Below are positions 1-5,861 of a stretch of 5,907 bases of DNA, one piece after another (the stretch's first letter is position 1; each line of letters begins with the position of its first letter). Under the pieces are notes generated by a model that was not told the DNA's origin, ran no database searches, and worked only from the letters and a program-made list of their open reading frames with translations. Made by a program: the position numbers and the translations under genes. The stretch is from Armatimonadota bacterium (GTDB lineage Bacteria; Sysuimicrobiota; Sysuimicrobiia; Sysuimicrobiales; Humicultoraceae): contig JACQGZ010000020.1 of assembly GCA_016199305.1 (NCBI GenBank), forward strand, positions 1 through 5,907, written 5' to 3'.

Positions 1-111
1 CCGACTGACGAGCAGATCATCGAGACCCTTGGCGGCCACCTCTGCCGCTGCACCGGGGACCAGGGCATCATCGAGGCGGTGCGCGCGGCGGCCCGCACGT
101 GGCAGCGATAG
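1..111 (+). CDS. [2Fe-2S]-binding subunit of a xanthine dehydrogenase/CO dehydrogenase-type molybdo-hydroxylase (C-terminal fragment)
   Basis: The window opens inside this gene; 36 codons and a TAG stop remain. The visible motif GGHLCRCTG followed by QGIIEAV is the second [2Fe-2S] cluster-binding segment of the small subunit of the xanthine dehydrogenase/CoxS/aldehyde oxidase family, with the paired cysteines of Cys-Arg-Cys as ligands. Such subunits pass electrons from the molybdenum-cofactor site of the large subunit to the FAD subunit. The residue after CRCTG is Asp where Tyr is usual in the family, a small deviation of unknown effect. The stop overlaps the start of the downstream DUF2877 gene by 13 nt, so the two are probably cotranscribed and coupled. 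The substrate (xanthine, CO, aldehyde, nicotinate or other) cannot be told from this fragment; the DUF2877 neighbour favours purine-related catabolism. Confidence 0.88.
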   Translation, partial: PTDEQIIETLGGHLCRCTGDQGIIEAVRAAARTWQR

Positions 112-989
112 CCCGGACCATCCCGGCCCTCGCCATCGCCCAGCCGATCCTGGCCGCCCTCGCGACCCCCGGGGCGACCGGCCGGGTGCTCGCCGCCTAT
201 GATCGCAGCTGCTATATCGAAACCGGGGAAGGCCGGCTGATCGCCGTCCTGGCCGAGCCGCTGGGCCGCGGCGCGTTTGCCATCACTGTTGGGGGAACCC
301 CGTCGTTCGCCAATCTCCGGCCCGATCAGGCCCTCTCCCTCACGGGGCAGATGCTCCAACTCGGCGACCATCGCATCGACCTCACGATGGCAGTACCGTG
401 GGATCCCACGGTGCCCTCACTCGCCGGCCCAGGCGATCAGGGAATGCGGGTCCTGGCCGCGCATCTGCGCGCGAACGCACCGGCCGAGGGCCTCGCGGGC
501 GTCCACCTCGATCCCGGAGAGACGCCGGAGACGCCGTTGCTGGCTCAGGGTCGTGGGGCTCTCAACCGGCTGTATACCGGCCTGACCCAAGGCGACGCCG
601 CGGCCATCACCGGCGCGACGGCCCAACTGGCCGGACTCGGCCCGGGGCTCACGCCGTCCGGAGACGACGTGCTGGCCGGCATCCTCCTGGCGCTGCGCCT
701 CTGGCCGGGGGCGGCGGGACCTCTTGGACCAAAGGTGGTCGGCGCCCTTCTTATCGGGACCGCGGCTCCGCGGACGGGACGGATCAGTCGGGCCTACCTG
801 TGGGCGGCGAGCCGGAGGCAGGCGTCCGAGGCCTGGCACGATCTGATCAGGGCGCTGCCGGCCGACCCCGACGCGGTGATCACTGCTGCCACCCGCATTC
901 TGGAGATTGGTGAAACCAGCGGGGCCGACATGCTGACTGGTTTCCTCTTCGCCGGGGAGTTCGCCGGGATGTTCGCCGGGCCGCGATGA
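99..989 (+). CDS. DUF2877 / AllH-family protein (YlbF-like, possible oxamate carbamoyltransferase subunit)
   Basis: A 296-residue protein with the DUF2877 hallmarks: the N-terminal GRVLAAYDRSCYIETGEG segment (residues 28-45), the glycine-rich signature GLGPGLTPSGDDVLAG (179-194), TGRISRAYLWAASR (226-239) and a C-terminal GETSGADMLTGFLFA (271-285). The family includes E. coli YlbF, now called AllH, which with AllF and AllG is linked to oxamate carbamoyltransferase in anaerobic allantoin degradation. AllF and AllG homologues are not in the window, so the same reaction here is inference. The GTG start at 99 has no clear Shine-Dalgarno site but overlaps the upstream [2Fe-2S] gene by 13 nt, which suits translational coupling; an in-frame GTG at 186 would remove 29 residues, including the start of the conserved region, and is less likely. 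No membrane segment or signal peptide is evident, so it is probably cytoplasmic. Confidence 0.85.
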   Translation: MAAIARTIPALAIAQPILAALATPGATGRVLAAYDRSCYIETGEGRLIAVLAEPLGRGAFAITVGGTPSFANLRPDQALSLTGQMLQLGDHRIDLTMAVPWDPTVPSLAGPGDQGMRVLAAHLRANAPAEGLAGVHLDPGETPETPLLAQGRGALNRLYTGLTQGDAAAITGATAQLAGLGPGLTPSGDDVLAGILLALRLWPGAAGPLGPKVVGALLIGTAAPRTGRISRAYLWAASRRQASEAWHDLIRALPADPDAVITAATRILEIGETSGADMLTGFLFAGEFAGMFAGPR

Positions 990-1021
990 CGCTTTCTCAC
1001 GAGTCGACCTCTAGGCGATTT

Positions 1022-1037
1022 TGGCCTCGTCAGGCCA
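1022..1037. repeat. 6-bp inverted repeat with a 4-nt loop in the leader of the HIT gene
   Basis: TGGCCT (1022-1027), loop CGTC, AGGCCA (1032-1037) form a perfect small hairpin, 3 nt before the HIT gene's Shine-Dalgarno site. No T-run follows on either strand, so it does not look like an intrinsic terminator. It may be a leader structure or chance. The rest of the 990-1040 gap shows no convincing promoter. Confidence 0.35.
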
Positions 1038-1040
1038 GCG

Positions 1041-1046
1041 GGAGGG
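1041..1046 (+). promoter_or_regulatory. Ribosome binding site of the HIT gene
   Basis: GGAGGG lies 7 nt before the ATG at 1054 but only 1 nt before the ATG at 1048. Spacing therefore favours 1054 as the true start and rules out the TTG at 1021, which lies upstream of the site. Confidence 0.65.
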
Positions 1047-1053
1047 CATGACG

Positions 1054-1386
1054 ATGACCAAACGAGACTGGTACTGTGAGGACGTCCTCTCAGGAAAGAT
1101 GGAGGTGCGGAAGGTCTGGGAAGATGATCGCGTGCTGGCCTTCCATCACCCCCGCCCCGAGAGTCCGGTGCATGTCGTCGTGATCCCCAAGGCGCACGTC
1201 CCCTCCATCCTGGATCCGCAGGCCCTGGACGGATCGCTCCTGGCCTCGATGGTCCGGGGTGTACAGGAAGCCGCCCGGCAACTGGGTCTCACCGAGACAG
1301 GTTTCTTCGTCCGCGCGAACGCGGCGGCGCCCGGCGTCACGCCGCACATGCACTGGCATGTCAGAGGAGGGGCCGGGATCTGGTAG
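1054..1386 (+). CDS. HIT-family (histidine triad) nucleotide-binding protein
   Basis: From the ATG at 1054 this is a 110-residue protein, about the usual size for HINT-type members. It carries the triad H98-M-H100-W-H102-V-R; in the family the middle histidine is the nucleophile that hydrolyses nucleoside phosphoramidates or related nucleotide conjugates. Other family landmarks are VWEDDRVLAFHHPRPESPVHVVVIPKAH (about 21-48) and the GFFVRANAAAPGVTPHMHWHVRGG core (83-106). The single N-terminal cysteine (C8) replaces the CxxC zinc site seen in many HINT proteins. The start was chosen by Shine-Dalgarno spacing; ATG 1048 is two codons longer. The gene sits 64 nt after the DUF2877 gene on the same strand and ends 1 nt from the convergent protease gene. 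The physiological substrate is unknown, as for most HIT proteins. Confidence 0.9.
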   Translation: MTKRDWYCEDVLSGKMEVRKVWEDDRVLAFHHPRPESPVHVVVIPKAHVPSILDPQALDGSLLASMVRGVQEAARQLGLTETGFFVRANAAAPGVTPHMHWHVRGGAGIW

Positions 1387-1387
1387 G

Positions 1388-2257
1388 CTAGCGCTTCGCC
1401 GGCTGCCGCCCCGACGCGGGCGCCGGGCTGGGCCCCGGCAGGGGCAGATACTCCACCGCGGGCTGGCGGCGCACCGGTTGCGGGTAGAGTTCCATCAGCC
1501 GGTACACCTCCGCCGGCATGTCGGTACGCACCGTCAATCCCAGATCGCGCAGCGCGTCGGTGGTCAGCGGGTAGTCGTGGGTCCAGCGCCCGTCGGTGAG
1601 GGCCTCCGCCACCGCCTCGGCGTGGCTTTTGCCCAGGGGCTCGTCGAGCAGCCAGGTCAGGAAGCCACGCACCTGCCGCAGGGACTTGTCGGCGATGTCG
1701 GCCAGCAGGAGCGTCTTGTCGTCCACCTTCTCCACGCCCTTCTGCTTCACTACCGCCAGGATGGACGGGGCCGGATAGGGCCCCTCGTTCTGCTGCATCA
1801 ACTGGGGATCGATCGGCCCCAGGGCCGCGTTCTCATCCATCATCAGGTGATTGGCGGCGAGGGCCACCAGGGTGCCGCCGGACATGGCGTAGTGCGGGAC
1901 GAAGACCGTCACCGGGGCGGGATGTTTGCGGATGGCGTAGGCGATCTGCGTGGCCGCCAGCGCCAGCCCCCCGGGCGTGTGCAGGATGATGTCGATCGGC
2001 CGGTCGTCAGGCGTGAGCCGGATGGCGCGGAGGACCTGCTCGGAGTCCTCCATGGTCAGGTACCGATACAGAGGCACTCCGAGCAGGCTCAATGCTTCCT
2101 GGCGGTGGATCATCGTGATGACGCGAGAACCGCGCCGCTGTTCCAGGGCCCGCAGCACGCCAACCCGTTCCTTCTCGATGATCCGCTGCCGGATCATCGG
2201 CACGAGGAACGAGAGGACGAGGAACCACCAGAACAGGCCGGTCAGCCATTCAGACAT
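1388..2257 (-). CDS. SDH-type membrane serine protease (ClpP/crotonase fold, SppA-related)
   Basis: A 289-residue protein. Residues 4-21 form an N-terminal membrane segment, followed by a basic stretch (RQRIIEKER) and a ClpP-fold domain of the SDH_proteinase family (PF01972). Key motifs: MIHRQE (49-54), IDIILHTPGG (88-97, oxyanion region), AMSGGT (124-129) with the predicted nucleophile S126, MDENAALGPIDPQ (140-152), and the C-terminal DYPLTTDALRDLGL (228-241). K171 or K173, about 45 residues after S126, could be the general base by analogy with the Ser-Lys dyads of related proteases; this is inference. The tail after about 265 is proline-rich and probably disordered. The likely role is proteolysis at the membrane, with unknown substrates. 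The ATG at 2257 has only a weak GGGA site 9 nt upstream. It lies 25 nt after the permease stop and is probably the last gene of that operon. Confidence 0.87.
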   Translation of the reverse strand: MSEWLTGLFWWFLVLSFLVPMIRQRIIEKERVGVLRALEQRRGSRVITMIHRQEALSLLGVPLYRYLTMEDSEQVLRAIRLTPDDRPIDIILHTPGGLALAATQIAYAIRKHPAPVTVFVPHYAMSGGTLVALAANHLMMDENAALGPIDPQLMQQNEGPYPAPSILAVVKQKGVEKVDDKTLLLADIADKSLRQVRGFLTWLLDEPLGKSHAEAVAEALTDGRWTHDYPLTTDALRDLGLTVRTDMPAEVYRLMELYPQPVRRQPAVEYLPLPGPSPAPASGRQPAKR

Positions 2258-2282
2258 AACCGCGGATCCCGGCCCGCACGCC

Positions 2283-3659
2283 TCACTTGGACGTCACGCG
2301 CATTTCGCCCATCCGCGCCGCCGGCGCGTACCGTTCGGGCGGGAAGATCAGGAAGATCAGGTTGAGCAGGATGCCCACCACCGCGGAGGTGGCGATCGAC
2401 GGGAGCTGCCAGCCCCAGATGGGGATGTTGCCGCCGGGGAAGGCCGCGCCGCCGATCCCGACGATCAGGATGGTGGAGGCCACCGCGAGCTGGCGGGGGT
2501 CGAAGAAGTCGACCCCTTCGGCCATCATCAAGGCCACACCCTGCAGCCCGATCACGCCGAAGAGGTAGATGGCCAGGCCGCCCGTGACGGCCGTCGGCAG
2601 CGTGCCGACGACGGCGCCCAGCTTGCCGACGAAGGCCAGCAGCATGGCGATCACGCCCGCCGCCACCAGGACCGGGGCGGAGTAGTTGCGGGTGATCACC
2701 ATCAGTGAGTTATTCTCGCCGTAGTTGGTGCCGGCGCACCCGCCGAGGAGGCCGTTCACGCCGTCGCCCGCGCCGTCGAGGACCAGGTTGAGGCCGATCA
2801 GCTTCTTGATCTCGAGTTTCTTCCGGCCGATCTCCTGGGCCACCCGGTCGATGTAGAGGCTGATCTGGTAGAGGTGCGCGGTCGATTCAGGAATGGTGGC
2901 GATGGCGATGGGCGCGATGGCGAAGATCGTCGCCCAGGCCTTCGGGTCGGCAAAAGCCGGCCAGGAGAAGTTGGGAACCGCAAACCACAGCGCCGCCCCC
3001 ACCGGCTTGAAGTTGACCAAGCCGGGATAGAAGACCAGCGCCATCAGGTAGCCGACGATGGCCCCCAGCAGCACCGGCAGCATCCCGATGAGGCCGCGCC
3101 CGCGCAGGTAGACGGAGAAGACGATCGTGGCGAGCAGCGTGACCATGGCGACGGTCCACCAGGCGCTGTTCGCCCCGCCGCAGCAGGCCCCCGTGGCCAT
3201 ATCCAGGGCCACCTTGCCCAGGGCGATGCCGATGACGATGGCGACAGAGCCGGTGACCACGGGCGGCAGGACGCGGTCGAGCCGCGCCTTCCCGATGGAG
3301 CGGACGACGAACCCGGCGATGACGTTCACGACTGCGGTCCCGATGATCCCCACCTGCGCCAGACTGATGAGCGCAGGCGTGGTCGCGGTCGCCCCCGCGG
3401 GGAATGTGACGTTGCGAATCGCCGCGATGTAGGAGAATGACGACCCATAGTACATGGGGATGCGCATCCCGGATCCCAGGAGCGCAATCACCGTAGCCAG
3501 GCCGGACGCGAAGAGGGTGACGGTGACGTCGAAGCCCGTCAGGATCGCCACCAAGACGGTCGCGGGAAACATCGTCAGCACGTGCTGGAACCCCAGGCTG
3601 ACCATGGCCCCAAGGGGCGGGCGGTCCTGCGGCAGATAGCCCTGGGGTCGTTCCGTCAT
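2283..3659 (-). CDS. NCS2-family nucleobase:cation symporter (uracil/xanthine permease family, uracil-type motifs)
   Basis: A 458-residue, highly hydrophobic inner-membrane transporter, slightly longer than E. coli UraA (about 430), with many membrane helices. Family landmarks: SLGFQHVLTMFPATVLVAILTGFD (21-44), the GSSFSYIAAI segment (72-81), LPPVVTGSVAIVIGIALGKVAL (131-152), the PESTAH element (257-262) with E258 and H262, and GTNYGENNSLMVITR (310-324) with E315. In UraA the equivalent glutamates bind uracil, and the YGEN form is typical of the uracil branch; xanthine and urate permeases usually carry a QN-type motif here. Uracil or another pyrimidine with proton symport is therefore the best guess, although the catabolic genes nearby hint at purines. 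A small Cys-Cys-Gly-Gly loop (159-162) is unusual. The ATG at 3659 is fixed by a strong ribosome binding site. It lies 28 nt after the accDA stop and 25 nt before the protease. Confidence 0.92.
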   Translation of the reverse strand: MTERPQGYLPQDRPPLGAMVSLGFQHVLTMFPATVLVAILTGFDVTVTLFASGLATVIALLGSGMRIPMYYGSSFSYIAAIRNVTFPAGATATTPALISLAQVGIIGTAVVNVIAGFVVRSIGKARLDRVLPPVVTGSVAIVIGIALGKVALDMATGACCGGANSAWWTVAMVTLLATIVFSVYLRGRGLIGMLPVLLGAIVGYLMALVFYPGLVNFKPVGAALWFAVPNFSWPAFADPKAWATIFAIAPIAIATIPESTAHLYQISLYIDRVAQEIGRKKLEIKKLIGLNLVLDGAGDGVNGLLGGCAGTNYGENNSLMVITRNYSAPVLVAAGVIAMLLAFVGKLGAVVGTLPTAVTGGLAIYLFGVIGLQGVALMMAEGVDFFDPRQLAVASTILIVGIGGAAFPGGNIPIWGWQLPSIATSAVVGILLNLIFLIFPPERYAPAARMGEMRVTSK

Positions 3660-3663
3660 ATGA

Positions 3664-3674
3664 CCTCACCTCCC
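3664..3674 (-). promoter_or_regulatory. Strong ribosome binding site of the NCS2 permease
   Basis: On the minus strand this reads GGGAGGTGAGG, with an 8-nt anti-Shine-Dalgarno match GGAGGTGA (3666-3673), 6 nt before the ATG at 3659. It supports this start and suggests efficient translation of the permease within the operon, in contrast with the weak sites before accDA and the protease. Confidence 0.75.
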
Positions 3675-3687
3675 GGCTGAGGGGTTT

Positions 3688-5505
3688 CTAAGGCTGTTCG
3701 GAGGCGGGGGGGCGACTCCCTGCCTCAAGGTGTTCGCCGGCGGGACGGGCGGGGTGCTCGCCGGCGCGGCGGAGGAGGCGGGTCTCGAGGGCCTCTAGCA
3801 GGTCCTGCATCTCGGTCCGCACGACTTCCCGCCAGTAGGCGCCCACGCGGCCGATGTGTCGGTATTTCTGCTGCCGGGCGCGCAACAGCTTCCGCGGCGG
3901 CAACCGGCCGAGGCCGCGCAGGGCGACCACCAGATGGTGGCGCAGCACGGCCGCCATGGCGTCCGGATCGACGTGCGCACCGCCGGGCGGCTCGGGGATG
4001 ACGGCGTCGATGATCCCCAGCCGGTGCAGGTCGCGCGCCGTGAGTTTGAGGGCGGCGGCGACCTCCTCTGCTCGGCCCGCATCGCGGTACAGGATGGCGG
4101 CCGCGCCTTCGGGAGAGATCACTGAATAAATCGCGTGCTCCAGCATCAGCACGCGATCGGCGAGGCCCAGGGCCAGCGCTCCGCCGCTGCCGCCCTCGCC
4201 AATGACGACGGTGACGATGGGCGTGGGGAGGGACGCCATGGCCGCCAGGTTGCGCGCCAGCACCTGCCAGATGCCCTGGCGCTCCGACTCGAAGCCGGGA
4301 TAGGCGCCGGGGGTGTCCACCAGGGTCAGCACCGGGAGGCCGAACTTGGCGGCCAGGTGCATCAGCCGCAGGGCCTTCCGATAGCCCTGCGGGACCGCCA
4401 TCCCGGCGCGGCGACGCTCTCGCTCCGCCGGGGTCCGGCCGCGCTCGTGCCCGATGACCACCACGGTCAATCCGGCCACTTCGCCCAACCCACCGACGAC
4501 GGCGGGATCGTCTCCTTCCTCCCGGTCGCCGTGCAGTTCAACGAAGCGGACGATGAGGCGGTCGATGTAATCCAGGGTCGTCGGGCGCTGCGGGTGCCGG
4601 GCCAGCTGCACCTGCTCCCACGGGGCGGCGCCGGGCCCGCCGGCGCGGCGGCGCCTAACGCGCCCCCAGGTGGGAGGCGGGGGCACCGGAGCGAGCCGGC
4701 GCGGCGTTTCCCGGCTGAGGTGCGCCACGAGGTGCGCCACCAGGTAGGCCACCGTCTCGCGCAGGCGCGGCCGCTCCACCAGCAGATCCACCTGCCCTGA
4801 CGCGAAGAGCGTCTCGGCGCGGTGGGAATCCTCCGGCAGCCGTTCTCCAATCGTTGACGCGATCACCCTCGGCCCCACAAACCCGATCAGGGCGCCGGGT
4901 TCGGCGATGAGCACGTCCCCCAGCGCGGCAAAGGAGGCCGCCACGCCGCCGAAAGTGGGGTGCCCCAGGATGGAGATGTGTGGGAGGCCGGCGCGATCGT
5001 GACGGGCCCGGGCGGCCGCCGTCTTGGCCATCTGCATCAGGGAGAGCATCCCCTCCTGCATGCGCGCGCCGCCGCTGGCGGTCACGCTGACCACCGGCAG
5101 GCGGTGCCGCGTCGCATGATCGAACGCATCGGCGACCTTCTCGCCGACCACCGACCCCATGGTCCCGCCCATGAACTCGAATTCGAAAATGACCAGCACG
5201 ACCGGCCGCCCGTCGATGCGCGCCTCGCCGATGATGACCGCTTCCCGCAGACCGGTGCGGCGGCGGGCCTCCAGCAGCCGGTCACGGTAGGAGCGCTGGT
5301 CGGTGAAGGCCAGCGGGTCCACCGAGACCAGGCCGCGGTCCAGCTCTCGGAAGGATGCGGGATCGGCCAGCAATGCGCTGCGCTCGTGCGCGGGCATGGT
5401 CAGGTGCGCGCCGCAGGTCGGGCAGACGCGCAGGTTGGCCTGCAACGTATTGTCCGCGATGACGTCCCGGCAGCGAGGGCAGGTGGTGACCGTCTCAGCC
5501 ATCAT
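3688..5505 (-). CDS. accDA: Acetyl-CoA carboxylase carboxyltransferase, fused beta and alpha subunits (AccD-AccA)
   Basis: One 605-residue chain joins both carboxyltransferase subunits, which are separate proteins in E. coli. They move the carboxyl group from biotin on the carrier protein to acetyl-CoA, giving malonyl-CoA for fatty acid synthesis in the cytoplasm. Residues 1-263 are AccD-like: a zinc ribbon with C9, C12, C28 and C31 in the canonical spacing, TASGGARMQEGM (142-153) and GVAASFA (187-193). A proline- and arginine-rich linker (about 264-296) leads into AccA: QLARHPQRPTTLDYI (300-314), GYRKALRLM (374-382), VDTPGAYPG (396-404), IGEGGSGGALALG (435-447) and YSVISPEG (460-467). The helical N-terminus of about 60 residues found in standalone AccA is mostly missing. 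The C-terminal 25 residues look disordered. Two adjacent ATGs exist (5505 and 5502); the weak AGGG site is 4 and 7 nt away, so 5502 is equally possible. Biotin carboxylase and the carrier protein are not in the window. Confidence 0.95.
   Translation of the reverse strand: MMAETVTTCPRCRDVIADNTLQANLRVCPTCGAHLTMPAHERSALLADPASFRELDRGLVSVDPLAFTDQRSYRDRLLEARRRTGLREAVIIGEARIDGRPVVLVIFEFEFMGGTMGSVVGEKVADAFDHATRHRLPVVSVTASGGARMQEGMLSLMQMAKTAAARARHDRAGLPHISILGHPTFGGVAASFAALGDVLIAEPGALIGFVGPRVIASTIGERLPEDSHRAETLFASGQVDLLVERPRLRETVAYLVAHLVAHLSRETPRRLAPVPPPPTWGRVRRRRAGGPGAAPWEQVQLARHPQRPTTLDYIDRLIVRFVELHGDREEGDDPAVVGGLGEVAGLTVVVIGHERGRTPAERERRRAGMAVPQGYRKALRLMHLAAKFGLPVLTLVDTPGAYPGFESERQGIWQVLARNLAAMASLPTPIVTVVIGEGGSGGALALGLADRVLMLEHAIYSVISPEGAAAILYRDAGRAEEVAAALKLTARDLHRLGIIDAVIPEPPGGAHVDPDAMAAVLRHHLVVALRGLGRLPPRKLLRARQQKYRHIGRVGAYWREVVRTEMQDLLEALETRLLRRAGEHPARPAGEHLEAGSRPPASEQP
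4717..4752. repeat. 12-bp tandem repeat inside accDA (two exact copies and one degenerate)
   Basis: GAGGTGCGCCAC occurs at 4717-4728 and 4729-4740, followed by the diverged CAGGTAGGCCAC at 4741-4752. On the coding strand it encodes AYLVAHLVAHL near residues 253-263, at the end of the AccD half just before the linker. An in-frame 4-residue duplication is the simplest reading. Confidence 0.7.
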
Positions 5506-5507
5506 GA

Positions 5508-5520
5508 GACCCTAGGGGTC
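5508..5520. repeat. 5-bp inverted repeat overlapping the accDA ribosome binding site
   Basis: GACCC (5508-5512), a 3-nt spacer TAG, and GGGTC (5516-5520) form a perfect inverted repeat just upstream of the accDA start. On the minus strand its 3' arm GGGTC overlaps the only Shine-Dalgarno-like bases (AGGG, 5510-5513). A short hairpin could mask the site; a DNA-binding site is the alternative. The arms are short and chance is possible. Confidence 0.35.
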
Positions 5521-5561
5521 GTCCGACGCGACGGATTCCGGCGCGAGACTGCCAGGGGCAA

Positions 5562-5777
5562 TCAGAGGGTGAGGAACTGCAGTGCAATCGGGACGAGGAT
5601 TGTGACGACGATGAGCCCGACCAGCCAATAGAACTGCTGGCGCATGTCGCCACGCAGATCCCGGATTTCGCCACGGAGATCTCGGATGTCTGCTTCAATG
5701 GTAGCCAGGCGCTGATCTACCTGCTGGGAGGCGCCTTCCAGGCGCGCCATCCTGATGTCCAGCGCTTCGGCCGCCAC
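5562..5777 (-). CDS. Small coiled-coil protein with a C-terminal transmembrane anchor (unknown function)
   Basis: A 71-residue protein that I cannot assign to a named family. Residues about 9-48 form a charged helix with heptad spacing of hydrophobics (L, V, L, I, I, L, I, L), including the tandem heptads IRDLRGE and IRDLRGD (31-44). Residues about 50-68 (YWLVGLIVVTILVPIALQF) are a membrane segment with only three residues behind it, a tail-anchored layout. It probably oligomerises at the membrane, with the coil in the cytoplasm. The GTG start at 5777 is supported by AGGAGG 5 nt upstream. Being 56 nt before accDA on the same strand, it may be the first gene of that operon. Similar small coiled-coil/membrane proteins are common near unrelated genes, so context says little about its job. 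Confidence 0.75.
   Translation of the reverse strand: MAAEALDIRMARLEGASQQVDQRLATIEADIRDLRGEIRDLRGDMRQQFYWLVGLIVVTILVPIALQFLTL
5647..5688. repeat. 21-bp tandem repeat within the small coiled-coil gene
   Basis: The units at 5647-5667 and 5668-5688 match over their first 20 positions except for two substitutions. The unit length of 21 bp equals one protein heptad and encodes the repeated IRDLRG(E/D) of the coiled coil. This suggests recent extension of the coil by in-frame duplication. Confidence 0.75.
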
Positions 5778-5782
5778 GGTGC

Positions 5783-5788
5783 CCTCCT
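5783..5788 (-). promoter_or_regulatory. Ribosome binding site of the small coiled-coil gene
   Basis: The minus strand reads AGGAGG within GAGGAGGG, 5 nt before the GTG at 5777. It is the main support for a GTG start and for this short frame being a real gene. Confidence 0.7.
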
Positions 5789-5795
5789 CGAATCC

Positions 5796-5808
5796 ATCAT
5801 ACCGTATC
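5796..5808 (-). promoter_or_regulatory. Possible -10 element and operator half-site upstream of the minus-strand operon
   Basis: Minus-strand TATGAT (5801-5796) resembles a -10 hexamer and lies just upstream of the Shine-Dalgarno site of the small coiled-coil gene. No good -35 is found at 16-18 bp, so the promoter call is weak. The overlapping ATAC-C-GTAT (5799-5807) and the word CGTATC (5803-5808), repeated in the palindrome at 5862-5879, could be regulator half-sites. The 89-nt gap 5778-5866 is the natural place for the operon promoter. Confidence 0.25.
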
Positions 5809-5861
5809 GGCCCAGTGGAAGCGTCTTACAGCCTCAGGGTGATGCCACCGTGAGTCATGCC

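Noticed and set aside
1022..1037. Hairpin considered as an intrinsic terminator for the DUF2877 gene
   Set aside because: The stem is only 6 bp and is followed by purine-rich sequence rather than a T-run.
1021..1053. TTG start at 1021 for the HIT protein
   Set aside because: The Shine-Dalgarno site at 1041-1046 lies inside this extension and the added residues do not resemble the family.
1259..2365. 368-codon plus-strand open frame opposite the protease gene
   Set aside because: Its product is rich in Arg, Gly, His and Gln with no recognisable domain, and it lies antisense to a clear SDH-family gene and also overlaps the HIT gene and the permease end. It is a high-GC shadow frame.
2887..3669. 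260-codon minus-strand frame overlapping the permease gene
   Set aside because: It is the permease sequence read out of frame; the composition is Arg/His/Gly-rich and the NCS2 frame carries all family motifs.
4135..4800. 221-codon plus-strand frame opposite accDA
   Set aside because: It is low-complexity in composition (Gly, His, Gln, Arg) and antisense to the conserved AccA motifs; no independent start signal.
4960..5631. 223-codon plus-strand frame spanning the accDA start and the small gene
   Set aside because: It runs antisense through the AccD zinc ribbon and the coiled-coil gene, with no family resemblance.
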